64,000 nucleotides of DNA, taken from NCBI GenBank assembly GCA_028583685.1, contig JAMXIF010000031.1, positions 6,051,038 through 6,115,037 on the forward strand, read 5' to 3'. The notes below the pieces were generated by a model. It saw only the letters and a list, made by a program, of their open reading frames with translations. It had not been told where the DNA came from and did not search any database. This DNA comes from Petaurus breviceps papuanus. Lineage: Eukaryota > Chordata > Mammalia > Diprotodontia > Petauridae. This document shows positions 54,185 through 64,000 of the stretch, one piece after another (position 1 is the stretch's first letter; each line of letters starts with the position of its first letter). The translations under genes were made by a program, and so were the position numbers.

Positions 54185-55088
54185 AGCCAACATGTATTAA
54201 ACATTTATTAATGTAGAGTACTGTGCTAGAAACTGACACAGATTCACAATTTGGACATGACTTCATAGAGTTTACAATCTAATATGATACTAGACACAAA
54301 TAATTATTGTTATATTTTATTCTCACTACTTTGATTTTGTGCTTTTGAGAATTTCAAAGGAAAATGCTATATGAGGTACAAATTAGAAGAGCATTGATTT
54401 CATGGGAATCCAGGAAGAATTCATGGAGAATGGGATTTTGAATTGGGCTCTAAAGAATGCATAAGAATTCTGCAGGTAAGAAATCATACAGAGGGCTTCT
54501 ACATATGAGGAAAAGCATCAACAAAGGCACAGAGGCGTTTCTGTGGGACAGAGTGTGAATTAGTTTGCATGATGTGTTGAGGATAATATATGTGACATGG
54601 CTGGAAATATATAATAATAAGAGCTAAGAATGGAGAGATAGGATGATACTAATAATTTGTGAAATGCCTTGAAAAAAATAGAATTTTACCATTATTCAAG
54701 AGTTAATAGGGAACCATTGAAGATTGTTGAGCTGAAGAGTAATAGGATCAGTTCTATACATAATAAAAATTATTCTAGTAATGCTATAAAGAATCCATTG
54801 GAAATGGGAGAAAGTGTTGCTGAAAAGACATTTGAAGGGGCTATTGAAATAGTCTAGTGGATAGCAATGAGGGCCTATATTAGACTAGTGGAAGGTGAGG
54901 GAATAAAGAGGAGTCAACTGTGAGAAACATGAAATAAATGAAATCAATACCATCTGGTAACTGAGGAAGAGGGGAAAGGGAAGAGTCGAAGAAAGTCCTG
55001 AGGTTTTTAGAACATAAAGGCTGGGCATATGATGGAGACAGAAATAGAGGAGTCAGAGAAGTTAGATCATAAAAGAATATCCTGATAA
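54185..55088 (+). repeat. Purine-rich ancient repeat with MIR3 head, long copy
   Basis: 'aacatgtattaaacatttattaatgtagagtactgtgct', 'catagagtttacaatctaatatg', 'gggattttgaattgggctctaaagaatgc', 'agggaaccattgaagattgttgagctg', 'gaaatagtctagtggatagcaatgagggcc'. The order parallels 42240-43020. Confidence 0.6.
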
Positions 55089-55094
55089 AGATAA

Positions 55095-55292
55095 AAAAAA
55101 ATGTCCTAGTGGATAAAGCGCTGGACTTGGAGTCAGAAGGACCTGCATTCAAATCTCAGTGTCTGGTTATATGACCATGGGCAAGTCACTTAATCTCTCC
55201 GTGCCTCAGTTTCCACATATGTAAAGTGGGAGGGAAGAATAGGATTTGATGGCTTCTGAAGTACCCTGTAACTCTAAATCTTTGATCCTGCA
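55095..55292 (+). repeat. Mar1-type SINE
   Basis: 'ctagtggataaagcgctggacttggagtcagaaggacctgcattcaaatc', 'gggcaagtcacttaatctctccgtgcctcagtttcc' is a well preserved copy. Confidence 0.9.
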
Positions 55293-55329
55293 TCCTGAAG
55301 GCAGGTAGATATATGAATTTGGAGCTCAG

Positions 55330-56102
55330 AAGTTTACAGGTTCAGGCTGTCATAACAATGACACAATTATATAGTATTTGAAAATTTACAGTTTACAAAG
55401 CACTTTTTTTGGAAAAAAAAAAACAACCTAGATTTCAGAATCATTTGCTAAATGATAATAATAGTTAAGGCAGTATGAGTAAATCTGATTGCCAAAGGAG
55501 GAATATAAAAAGGAAAGAGAAAAGTGTCAAGGACAGATCCACATTAAGGAACTAGAAAAAGGACAATTAGTGATAAGGGAAAACAGAACAATTAGAGATG
55601 ATATGGTGGAAGAAACACTTGTTTTGGAGTCAGAGAACATGAATTTTGATTGCAGTTCAGCTACTACCTGTGTGATGTGGGACAAGTCACTACTCTCTAA
55701 CACTCAAATTCCTTACTCAGAAAATGAGATTCCTCCCAGCTCCTGGCACTGAGACAGAGTCCCGTCTCTGAGAGGGAGTGCTCACCTGTGTAAAACAAAC
55801 CAATTAGAGAGTTCAAGAAAACTGTAGACTGAAAAAGAGGTCTTTGTTTTGATGATTTGGAAGCCATTGTCAGTCAATAAACATTTATTAAGTACTCTAC
55901 TAAGTGCTGATGATCATAGGACCATAAGCTTAGAACAAGAAGAGAAGGCAGAGGTCATTGAGTCCAAATTCCCCATTTACAAAGGAGGAAATTCAGACAC
56001 AGAGAGATTAAGTGAAGAGCTAGTCAGTATCTGAAGTGGGCTTCAAACCCTCGTCCTCCTCACACCAAGTCCAACAGTCTGTCCTCTCCACCAGGCTGCC
56101 CA
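55330..56102 (+). repeat. MIR-type and Mar1-type SINE fragments
   Basis: 55340-55410 ('acacaattatatagtatttg..tttacaaagcac'), 55595-55745 ('ttttggagtcagagaacatg', 'gtgatgtgggacaagtcac'), 55870-56102 ('caataaacatttattaagtac', 'gaggaaattcagacacagag', 'cctctccaccaggctgcc'). Confidence 0.7.
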
Positions 56103-56261
56103 ATAAGCTTGGAGAAAGCAGTTTCAGTATAATAGCAGGAGGGCAAAGTCGATTTTCAGTGTGTGGAGTAGATGTGTAAGGGAGAAATAAAGGTCTTTGG
56201 TATGGATATAACTTTTTCCAAAAGTTTAAAGCAATGGGAGAAAGATGCAATAATGGTGTCT

Positions 56262-56578
56262 GGATGTCTAGAATGTACTGCCTACTCTCCCCCTGCTCAC
56301 TTCCTTTAAAGTACAGCTTAGGCACCATCTGCTAGACACAGCCTTTCCTGACCCCCCACAAGCCAGTGCCCTCTCTCTCTTATTGTCTTGTATTTAACTT
56401 TCCACACATTTTCCTATCTTACATTATTTATATATGTACTTATGTCTTACATTAAAATGTAAGCTTGATGCCAGTAGAGATTGATTAATTCTTTGTACTT
56501 GTATCCTAAGCTCCTAGCATAGTTTCTGGCGCATAGTAGGTGGTTAACTTGTTGATTATTGTTGATTGATCAAGAGAA
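56262..56578 (+). repeat. L2 LINE 3' end
   Basis: 'tacagcttaggcaccatctgctagacacagcctttcctgacc', 'ttaaaatgtaagcttgatgccag' and 'tttctggcgcatagtaggtgg'. Confidence 0.88.
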
Positions 56579-57950
56579 GATTTTTTAAAAAAAGAATTGG
56601 TCTGATGTGAGACTGCTTGCAGGCTGATTGGAATAAATCAATATTATTTTATTTAAAATTTGTATAGTTTTGGGGTTATAAAATAAGAGAGACAAGTGAG
56701 AAATCTTGCAGTAACTCATTCTTCAGCCTTGATTACTTAATGCTCTTTCATAGGAAATATTTGGGTGGGAATAAGTCCTTAATTTAATCAGTGCTTCCAC
56801 CAAGAAGAGACAAGTGATGCTTGGCTTTCTATATTTTAGTACAGAAAGCATGATTAGAAGACAGAAGGCTGGGGAGGATAAGGAAAATGGTAATCACAGT
56901 CTTACTGGGTTAAGAATTATAATGAACACTAAAGCTTCGATGAGAGAAAGAAAATGAACTTTGGAATCACCAATTTTAATAAGTGTAAGGGCTACAGTAA
57001 TGAGCTTAAGTGTGGCTGAGGTGAGGGTACTCAGAAAAGAGTCACCAACAGGAAAATGAGGATGTTCAAAGAAAATGAGGGCTAAGTGTAGGTGGAATGC
57101 ATGATTAAGGAAAAAGAAACAGGTAATGGCAGGCAAGTGGATATGATCAAAAAAGGAGAGTGATCAAGAGAACCATGAAGAAAAAAAATTGAGGGAAAGT
57201 GGTCCTGTGCTCAGTGATATTGTTATGACAAAGGAATAAAGAGAAATGGGAATAACAAGCATAGAGCCAGTCCTCACTGAAGATAGGAGCCTTGGAGGGA
57301 TTTGGTGGAGACTTCAAGGGAGAGGAAGAAAAGAGGAACAGATGAAGCTAGAGCTGTTAAAAGCCTGAGTGTGCACCTGGTCAACCTTTTAAGGAAGAGG
57401 AGCTGAAGGTGACAATCTGGACATGGAAATCCATTTTCCTAGGGGCTGTGGGAAATGCTAAAGGGTTTTGTGATTATGTCATAGCAGAGAGTTAGACAAT
57501 TAGAACTACTCAAAAGTCTATAAGGCAGCAGACCTCGATGAATTCCACCACAGCAGTGGAGGAAGAGTCAGCAAAATGGGAAATGACTTGGTATGGGTTT
57601 AAGAGCCTTCTCCCCAGAGGTGCGAGGGAAAGAACTGAGCTACTGCAACATAATATTATGGGGAGTCTCTCACAATGCAGGAACCTCAGATGAGGTTCAT
57701 CCCACAGTAGCTGAGGGAGTCCCCATTTATGAAGACAGACACTGAGGATATGGGAACTAAGCTTTTTTTTTCTTGTCATCTTTTTATTTTCCTCCCTTCA
57801 TAAGGACAGCTAACTATATACTGGGTCCCTTCTGTCAATCTGGATACTCCTTAAAATCTGAACATATATTTTTCATGCCATAACACTCTAATATTGTTTG
57901 TCTAGGTGTTAGATACCCTATCTTGTAGGAAGTGACACGGTATGTGAACC
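56579..57950. other. Unassigned, A/G-rich DNA
   Basis: 56880-57500 has the G/A bias of the purine-rich repeat and a few shared words ('ggtggaatgcatgattaagg'), but the match is weak. The remainder is unrecognised. Confidence 0.4.
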
Positions 57951-57951
57951 A

Positions 57952-58292
57952 CCATAGCGTAGGGGGTAAAGAATAACAGGCTGAGTTAGGAGACCTGATT
58001 TTATATTCTGCTCCATTCCTTAACTGGTTTTGTTGTGGTGGTTTAGTCTTTTTCAATTGTGTTCGACTCTTCCTGATCACTTTGGGGTTTTCTCGGCAAA
58101 GATACTGGAGTAGTTTGCTGTTTCCTTCTCCAACTCATTTTACTGATGTGGAAACTGAGGCAAACAGGTTGAGTGACTTGCCCAGGGTCACACAGCTAGT
58201 AAGTGTCTGAGGCCATATTTTAACTCAGCAGGATGCGTCTTCCTGACTCTAGATGTCACACTATCCATTGCACCATCTACCTGTCTCCACAG
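57952..58292 (-). repeat. tRNA-derived SINE ((ACA)n-tail type, minus) inside an older SINE
   Basis: 58022-58292 reads 'gttgtggtggtttagtctttttcaattgtgttcgactc', 'ggggttttctcggcaaagatactggag', 'acttgcccagggtcacacagctagtaagtgtctgaggcc'. 57952-58021 is a plus-strand Mar1 head ('ccaccatagcgtagggggtaaag'). Confidence 0.85.
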
Positions 58293-58379
58293 TCTTAAAT
58301 ATATTGCTTGACACCCTACCCCCTGTCTTAGTTTCTGTCTGGAGAGTTTCTGTCCTTCTCTAAAAAATAATTTTTAAAG

Positions 58380-58990
58380 GTAAAAGATAACAAAAGATAA
58401 TAATATCTCACATTTACATCTTGCTTTAAAATTTCAAGGCCCTTTATGTACTTATCTCATTTGATCCTCATTGTTCTTATTATTCCCCTCCCCCCACCAT
58501 TTTTTAATCAGTCCTGGAATTTCTTTGGTAAGAGAGCTCCCAGTAAGTGAGTTCCCTCTACCAACACAGATCAGCACCTGTGCTGAGTCAGAGTCTTAGA
58601 GTTGCCAGGGGCAACAAAAGGTTAAAACAACTTGACCTAATGCTTAGGATGGCGCTCTGGCTGCTCTGTCATATTGTCTATTTTCCCTTTACAGATGAGG
58701 AAACTGAGGCAAACAGGATTGAGTGATTTGCCCTGGGTCAGCCAGCTAGTAAGTGTCGGAGGTCAGATTTGAACTAAGGAGGATGTCTTCTTGACTGCAG
58801 ATAACACATTCTATCCATTGTACCATCTAGCTGGCTACACAATCTTAAATCTTGACCCCTTTCCCAGGGTCACACAAGCTATTGAATATCAGGAGCAGAA
58901 CCCAAACCCAGGTCTTCCTGACTCCAAGTACAGCAAGCACCAGCTACTCCACCCCCAGCTCACTCACTTCAGCAGACTGTTGTATAGATC
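58380..58990. repeat. MIR and tRNA-SINE fragments
   Basis: 58395-58480 MIR-type ('cacatttacatcttgctttaaaatttc..tctcatttgatcctc'). 58685-58842 minus SINE ('tttacagatgaggaaactgaggcaaacagg' to 'ctatccattgtaccatctagctgg'). 58862-58960 another minus piece ('cccagggtcacacaagctattgaatatcagg'). Confidence 0.75.
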
Positions 58991-60090
58991 AAATGAAATC
59001 TTAGATAGAGATGTGCTTTGAAAAATATAAAGTACTCTACAAATGTAAGGTATTATTTGAGCAAAAATCAAACTTGACTGTAGGACCCTAAGATCTGAGA
59101 AGTGTTGATAAGGGAGATATATATTCAGCTATAGACTGGGACATGGTATAATTAAAACTTGACTACAAGAAAAGAAATCTCTGTCTGATGAATTATGGGC
59201 CTCAATTTATGGAATAAATTATTGGACTGAGTGAAAAAAAAGTCTAACAGTAGCCATAATTTATCTTGATTCTTAGAAAGGTTTCATAAACTGCAGTATG
59301 CAAAATATTGATCAGATTAATGAGTGTGCTGTGCAGGGACTCACACTAAAAGTTAGCCAGCTCCAGGCACTGGTGTTCTTCCTCTATATTTCATCACAGT
59401 CACAGAGTAGTGTCAGAAAGGGGTGTTGTAATGGAGAACTACCCATATGGACCACTGTAATAGAAAAAAGGAAATGTGGCATTTAAAAAACACAGTTCCC
59501 ACAAAGAATTTGAGAGACTTTTGAACTAGAACTCACCTCTTTTCCAAATGGGAAACTGAGGTGTTAAATGGAGAAAGAAAAGGAACAGCATGGGAGAATG
59601 AAGGCCTAGAAACAGAATCAAAGAGTTCTGCCTTCTTAGTTCCCATTTTAGCTACTATAGGAAAGGAGGCTAAATAAGAGAAATGATATCGGCGTAAGTG
59701 GAATCTCATCAGTTTCATCATCGACAGAAAAAATTATTTAGTCCAGAAGTGCCCGGACAATTTATCATGACCAACAAGTTGATCCCACATCCTGAGGTAT
59801 TCTCTGTGACCATGGGGCCATAACCTCTAGTCATACACCCCTTCCCTACAATCTTAGAGAGAAATAAAGTGCCAGCTTGAAATAGCAGTAAACTGTGGGG
59901 AAGGAATATGATGTCACATGTTTCCATCCTTCTTTCTTCCTTATATCATGGGGTCCAATATTTACAATGGGGAGGTTGAAAGTAGCCATGATTGTAATGC
60001 CAGGAGTTGCCAGCATGCTTTCAACTGTGGCAGACTGGAAGGATATCCTTGTCATTCTACCCAAACACATGCCTTTTCAAACCCTTTAGC
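58991..60090. other. Unassigned DNA
   Basis: 1.1 kb without recognised repeats. 59640-59900 has complex composition and could be conserved. Confidence 0.4.
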
Positions 60091-60095
60091 CATAA

Positions 60096-60096
<1 letters not shown>

Positions 60097-60143
<47 letters not shown>
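60097..60143. repeat. (CA)n microsatellite
   Basis: A perfect CA run of 23 units. Confidence 0.98.
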
Positions 60144-60145
<2 letters not shown>

Positions 60146-60758
60146 CCACTGACGTTTCTCCAGGATTTAAGTGAGGAAGAGTTGGTCTAGAGCCCATAAA
60201 AGGGGATCTTGTTGAGGTTTAGTGACAGAAAAAATGGAAGACAAATAAATCCCAACCTTAGAGAAAGAAGTGTGGGAAAATGTCCAATGCATTGAGCCTC
60301 ATTGCTGAGTGGTCTGTTATGACAGTCATCCACAGAAAGGAACCCTTGACTTTGCCCTTACCAACCTGCTGTTCATTTTGGATTAGGGTTTGGGTTCGTT
60401 TTTGTGGGGTTTTTTTTAATATGAGTTTTCATTTCCATTTGTTTCCAAGCACAAATGCAAACTGGCAGACCTTTTCCCACCATTTCAAACTGATCACTAA
60501 TACAGAAATGAGAAAGGCCAAGGAGCCAAAGTAATCACAGAAAATTACATGTAATTGTGGATGCAAGATGGGACCCAGAACAAGGCCAGCTTGTGGGGAA
60601 TGGAATACAACAGGTCCACAGTGACTGAGCCACCTTGGAGACCTTTTCAAAGGATTCCTCTGTCTTTGAAGTGTACTGGGTTCAGTCTTTTGGTTACCAA
60701 TCATAGTAATTTGATCTTCAGAACACTTTAAAGTTTAAAAATTGTCTTTTTAAAATTT
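60144..60758. other. Unassigned DNA
   Basis: Nothing recognised. Confidence 0.4.
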
Positions 60759-60764
60759 CTTTTT

Positions 60765-61178
60765 GTATTCCTAGGTAGCTAGATAGTGTAATGGATAGAA
60801 TATTGGACTTAAAATCAAGAAAAAACTGAGTTCAAATCTGTCTCAGGTGCAAGCTATATAACCTTGGGCAAGCATTTAACCCTTCTGCAACTCACTTTCC
60901 TCCTCCATAAAATGGGAATAAAAACAATACCTACATCATAGAGTGGTGAGGATTAAATTGAGATGACACATATAAAGTGTGTTTTGAACCTGACACTCCT
61001 ATGTAAATGCTGTTATTATTATTATATAACTTTATCCCCAAGCAACCAATCAATTATCAAATATTAAGTAGCTACGGTGCTCATAGTATGGCAGGTGTCA
61101 TTATCTACCTTTGACACATGAAGAAACTGAGGCGTGGACAGGTTAAAGAACTTATTTAAGACCTAGCTAATCATAAGC
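60765..61178 (+). repeat. Mar1-type SINE (full) and MIR fragment
   Basis: 60768-61025 has the head 'taggtagctagatagtgtaatggatagaatattgg' through 'ccttgggcaagcatttaaccc' to 'atgtaaatgctgttattattatta'. 61050-61178 has 'atgaagaaactgaggcgtggacaggttaaag'. Confidence 0.85.
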
Positions 61179-61439
61179 AATAATGTCTGTGGAGTTAGAA
61201 AACCTTAGAGTTGGATTGGCCTTCAACATTCATTTAGTTCAAACCCCTATCTGACCCCAAAAGTCCCCATTTGGCCTCCCTGAAACGAATGGGCATTCAT
61301 TTTCCACTTGAAAACCCATTTTATTATTGGACAATTCTAATTGTTGGTAAGTTTTCACACATATTAAATGTCTTACTATAACAGTCACCCATTAGTCCCT
61401 ATTCTGTTTTCTGATGTAAAGCAATAAAAGTCAAATCCC

Positions 61440-61692
61440 CCTTCCCATGTTTGCTGAGTCATTTTCCACTTGTGTCCAACTCTCTAAGATCTCATTTAGG
61501 GTTCTCTTGGTGAAGATGCTAGAGGGGTTTGCCATTTCCTTTTCTAGTTTGTTTTACAGATGAGGAAACTGAGGCAAACAGGATTAAGTGACTTGGCCAG
61601 GGACATATAACTGCTTAGTGATTTGAACTCATGAAAATGAGTCCTCCCGATTCCGGACCCATCACTCTATCTACTGTGTCATCTAGCTCCAC
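61440..61692 (-). repeat. tRNA-derived SINE ((ACA)n-tail type), minus strand, inside the CR1
   Basis: 'gctgagtcattttccacttgtgtccaactc', 'ggttctcttggtgaagatgctagaggggtttgccatttcc', 'gatgaggaaactgaggcaaacaggattaagtgacttgg'. Confidence 0.88.
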
Positions 61693-61734
61693 CACCCTTC
61701 CCCCCTACCCCCATTACAACTCTTAAATATTTGA

Positions 61735-61877
61735 AGGCATTTTTTTTTTTGCTTTTTGAAGGGGCATTTGGGGTCATATGGCTAGTTAAGTTTTAAGTGT
61801 CTGAGGTCGCATTTGAACTCAGATCCTCTTGATTCCAGAGCTGATGCTCTATTCACTGTGCCACCTAGCTGCCCCTG
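61735..61877 (-). repeat. WSINE1-type SINE, minus strand, inside the CR1
   Basis: A T-run (A-tail on the other strand), 'aagtgtctgaggtcgcatttgaactcagatcctc', 'gctctattcactgtgccacctagctgcccc'. TGAAGGCA before and TGAAGGTA after are a probable target duplication. Confidence 0.88.
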
Positions 61878-62057
61878 AAGGTAATTTTTATGTACCACTT
61901 TTCCCTTCCAAATCTTTTTATTTTTTCTGTGTGCTGCACATTCCTAGTTTCTTCAACTAATCCTTATATGTCATGGATTTTAGTCCTTTTACCAACCTGG
62001 TGAAGAGGACCTCTTAAACTTCCCTAGCTTATTTATTTCCTTCCTAAAATATGGCAT

Positions 62058-63185
62058 TGTGATAGTAATGGAATATAAAGATCCCCCTGTATTGGCTTGG
62101 TTTTCAAACTGATTGTGTTAAAACCCAGAGCTTGTTAATCCCCGCTGTGGGATGGACTTGTTGATGTGAAAAGTCCTGAACTGGGAGGAGCTGGGGACGT
62201 AGATTTGGAGAGACAAGAGAGAGGCAGAAGAACTTTTTGGAAGCAGCACCTCGTGGAGGCAGAGAGAGACTGAGAGAATTGCTGGGGGGCCACTTTGAAT
62301 CGCCCTGGACTTTTGAGACCTGCCCCCTGAGCTGCCAAGGACTGAGGAGACATGGCTGTTTTGCTGGTACTTTTTCTGTCTGTTTTGATGTTGTTTTGCC
62401 AGATTTGTCCACTGGTGAAAGACAGTCCTGTTGTTGAAGAAGTTCTGGAACCTGGCTTTTGGTTAAGAAGCCCTGAGACTGTCCTGCAGACAGAGAGTGA
62501 ATACTGTCCACTGGTGAAGGACAGTGTTGTTGTTGCAGGGGTCTGGGAACCTTTCTGTTGGTTCAGAAGCCCTGAAGAAGGATTTTCTTGTATGTTTACA
62601 GAAATCCTGGGAGAGGGTTTTGTTAATGTTTTCAGGGGTTCTAGGACTGTTCTATAGACAGAGGATGAATTAATGAAGAGACTGGCAATGTATCTTGTGG
62701 GCTTGCTAAGCCTTGTCTCCCCAGGAACTAAGATTGCTGAGAACTTGCCTCATGTCAATACCTCCATTTGGGTATTAAGTGCTGTGCTTAAACTTGATGT
62801 AACTCTGGGGTAGATTCAATTGTGATCCAGGGGTGGGGAACTTTTGACCTTTTTGTGTTCTATGGTTGAAAAATGAATGTACTTTACTTATGTTTGGAAA
62901 CTAATCTCCATTTGAGAAGAGGGGCTTTGTGATGGACTAAATGAAGGTATAGCCTAGGGGTGGAGTAGTATTTAGAACCGGGACTTTGTAATTGATTGAA
63001 TGATTGGAAGGTCCTGGGGTGGGGTAGTACTTGGAGATTATTTAATCACACTTAGTAATGCTGTATTTTGCATGATGTCATGTTTTGATCTTCTCTGTTC
63101 TTGGTTGGTCACTGAATAAAATGGAGAGCACCTATGCTGGTATTCTGAACCTTGGGAAGTTGCCTTTCCCTGGCATTACATTACA
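62058..63185 (+). mobile_element. Solo LTR of an endogenous retrovirus-like element (fossil), plus strand
   Basis: A 1128-bp unit from TGTGATAGTAATGG to CATTACATTACA (imperfect inverted ends, TG..CA), with the perfect 5-bp duplication GGCAT (62053-62057 and 63186-63190). The CR1 host reads through exactly at these borders. An AATAAA word at 63115-63120 lies ~65 bp before the right end, as expected for R-U5. The U3-like part holds a 99-bp tandem duplication (starting at 62406 and 62505, with a decayed third partial unit) and a ~59-bp duplication (starting near 62921 and 62980). No internal retroviral sequence is present, so it is a solo LTR. The 5-bp duplication suggests a class III-like group; family not identified. 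It looks whole in outline. Confidence 0.85.
62406..62673. repeat. 99-bp tandem duplication in the LTR U3
   Basis: Units begin TGTCCACTGGTGAA at 62406 and 62505. A partial third unit is recognisable by GACTGTTCTATAGACAGAGG at about 62646, matching GACTGTCCTGCAGACAGAG of unit one. Confidence 0.88.
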
Positions 63186-63250
63186 GGCATGCACAATTAG
63201 ACCCAATATTACAAATGTAGACCAATAAGGGCAAATACAGTCAAACATGA

Positions 63251-63550
63251 TAGAGTTGGCACAAGCTAACCCAGAGCAGCTTTCTTCCAGACAAAGTTTC
63301 TTCCTGCCAGACATGCAAGGGTAGAAATATTTGAATATCATCTAAATTTTCCCAAAACTTTACTCCATCAAGAAATTCCAAGGATACAAAAATATGGGAG
63401 AAAATTCAAAGTAATGAGACCTCTTGAATGGAGGGTAGAGAAAGTTTACATAGATTGATTAATGGCCCCATCAGGAGCCACCTGCCCCTATATTGGTTGC
63501 TATGAGGAACAAAAAGAAGTGACAGATTCACTGTCCTTAAATTTTTATAC
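63251..63550. other. Unassigned DNA
   Basis: Nothing recognised. Confidence 0.4.
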
Positions 63551-63554
63551 AATC

Positions 63555-63920
63555 ACAGAGTTAGAGAGACCTCATCTGGTCTGACCCTTGGAATCCCTGC
63601 TACAAAATGCATAACAAGTATCTTGAAGGGAAGAACCTACTACCCTGGGGCAGCTTCCTCCACTTTTGGACAGTTCTAATGATTAGGAAAGGTTTTTATT
63701 TTTGCTTTGTTTTAGATGATGCCCAGCCTAATCCTGCCTCTTTGTAACTTTGACCCATTGCTCCTGGGTCTACTTACCAGGACCACACACAAGTCTTCCA
63801 CACTGCTCTTCAGATGCTCAAGTCTTCTCTTCTGAAATCTCCAAATATCCAGTTTCTTCAGCTGATTCTTACATGATGTCACCTCAATATCCTTTGTCAT
63901 GCTTGTTCCTCTCTAGGTAC
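63555..63920 (-). mobile_element. CR1/L3-clade LINE 3' region, minus strand
   Basis: 'tcacagagttagagagacctcatctggtctgaccc', 'ttggacagttctaatgattaggaaaggttt', 'tttgacccattgctcctgggtctac' and 'tcttctgaaatctccaaatatccagtttcttcagctg'. On the minus strand a short frame reads L-K-K-L-D-I-W-R-F-Q-K-R-R-L-E-H-L and N-G-S-K-L-Q-R-G-R-I-R-L, from the reverse-transcriptase C-terminus. A second copy, not a continuation of 61190-63250, because it starts again from the family's 3' end. Confidence 0.88.
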
Positions 63921-63939
63921 TCTCTGGCATCATCTCTTC

Positions 63940-64000
63940 ACTAGTTCATTTCAGCGAACATTTATGAAACCCCTGCTGTGTGTAAGAATAAGGCGTTGGG
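63940..64000 (+). repeat. MIR3-type SINE head, runs off the window
   Basis: 'gttcatttcagcgaacatttatgaaacccctgctgtgtgtaag' is the start of the family. Confidence 0.65.

Larger units (their letters stand above)
61190..63250 (-). mobile_element. CR1/L3-clade LINE tail, minus strand, carrying three later insertions
   Basis: CR1 segments: 61190-61440 ('ttagagttggattggccttc', 'ctaattgttggtaag', 'gcaataaaagtcaaatccccc'), 61700-61737 ('ctcttaaatatttgaaggc'), 61878-62057 ('cttcaactaatccttatatgtcatgg', 'ttccttcctaaaatatggcat') and 63191-63250 ('gcacaattagacccaatattacaaatgtagacc'). Put together they keep family order, which fixes the borders of two SINEs (61440-61692 and 61735-61877) and one LTR (62058-63185). 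No open reverse-transcriptase frame remains. Confidence 0.88.

Noticed and set aside
62104-62657. Open frames on both strands, one starting with a hydrophobic leader and holding a 33-residue duplication
   Set aside because: They lie wholly inside a well-bounded LTR; the duplication is a U3 feature and there is no independent sign of a gene.
62104-63246. Alternative LTR borders using the word TCAAAC at both sides
   Set aside because: It would break the TG..CA rule, and the CR1 host sequence continues up to 62057 and from 63191, which fits the GGCAT duplication instead.

Overview
The window reads as nuclear DNA of a marsupial (metatherian) mammal, most likely an intergenic stretch or a large intron. 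It is AT-rich and CpG-poor, with no recognisable host exon on either strand. It is packed with MIR-group CORE-SINEs, L2 3' ends, CR1/L3-clade LINE tails, L1 pieces and tRNA-derived SINEs whose heads read like 'GGGGCAGCTAGGTGGCACAGTGGATAGAG' relatives (Mar1/WSINE1 type). That mix is typical of marsupials. WSINE1-like copies lean towards an Australian lineage, but this is not proven by the window. Two runs of N (5855-6485 and 23930-24029) are assembly gaps at polypurine/polypyrimidine tracts.

Layout. 1-9 kb: L2 and MIR debris, a hAT-type MITE, a young-looking SINE inserted in an L2, and a CR1 tail. 9.27-9.79 kb: a solo LTR on the minus strand with a perfect 5-bp duplication. 11.5-12.8 kb: purine-rich ancient repeat. 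13.07-14.99 kb: a pogo/Tc1-mariner DNA transposon with almost complete transposase coding, sitting inside a MIR-type SINE. 15-29 kb: SINEs, microsatellites and several repeat-free blocks that could be conserved non-coding elements. 29.13-30.62 kb: an L1-derived insertion that joins an ORF1 C-terminal domain directly to a 3' tail without ORF2 (half-L1 design), with perfect target-site duplications. 33.5-34.2 kb and 45.2-45.5 kb: CR1 tails. 37.9-39.3 kb: L2 split by a minus-strand L1 3' end. 42.2-43.0 kb and 54.2-55.1 kb: further copies of the purine-rich repeat. 53.71-54.13 kb: an internally deleted 423-bp copy of the pogo element. 61.2-63.25 kb: a CR1 tail carrying two SINEs and a 1128-bp solo LTR.

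No operon or gene network is present. The parts relate as parasite and host: L1 enzymes explain the A-tailed SINE copies and the half-L1. The pogo transposase class explains the 423-bp derivative. LTRs and DNA transposons sit inside older CR1, L2 and MIR fossils and give a relative time scale. The most interesting items are the two pogo copies, the half-L1, the well-bounded LTR inside a CR1, a distinctive SINE subfamily, and the repeat-free blocks. All family names come from reading by eye; nothing was searched.
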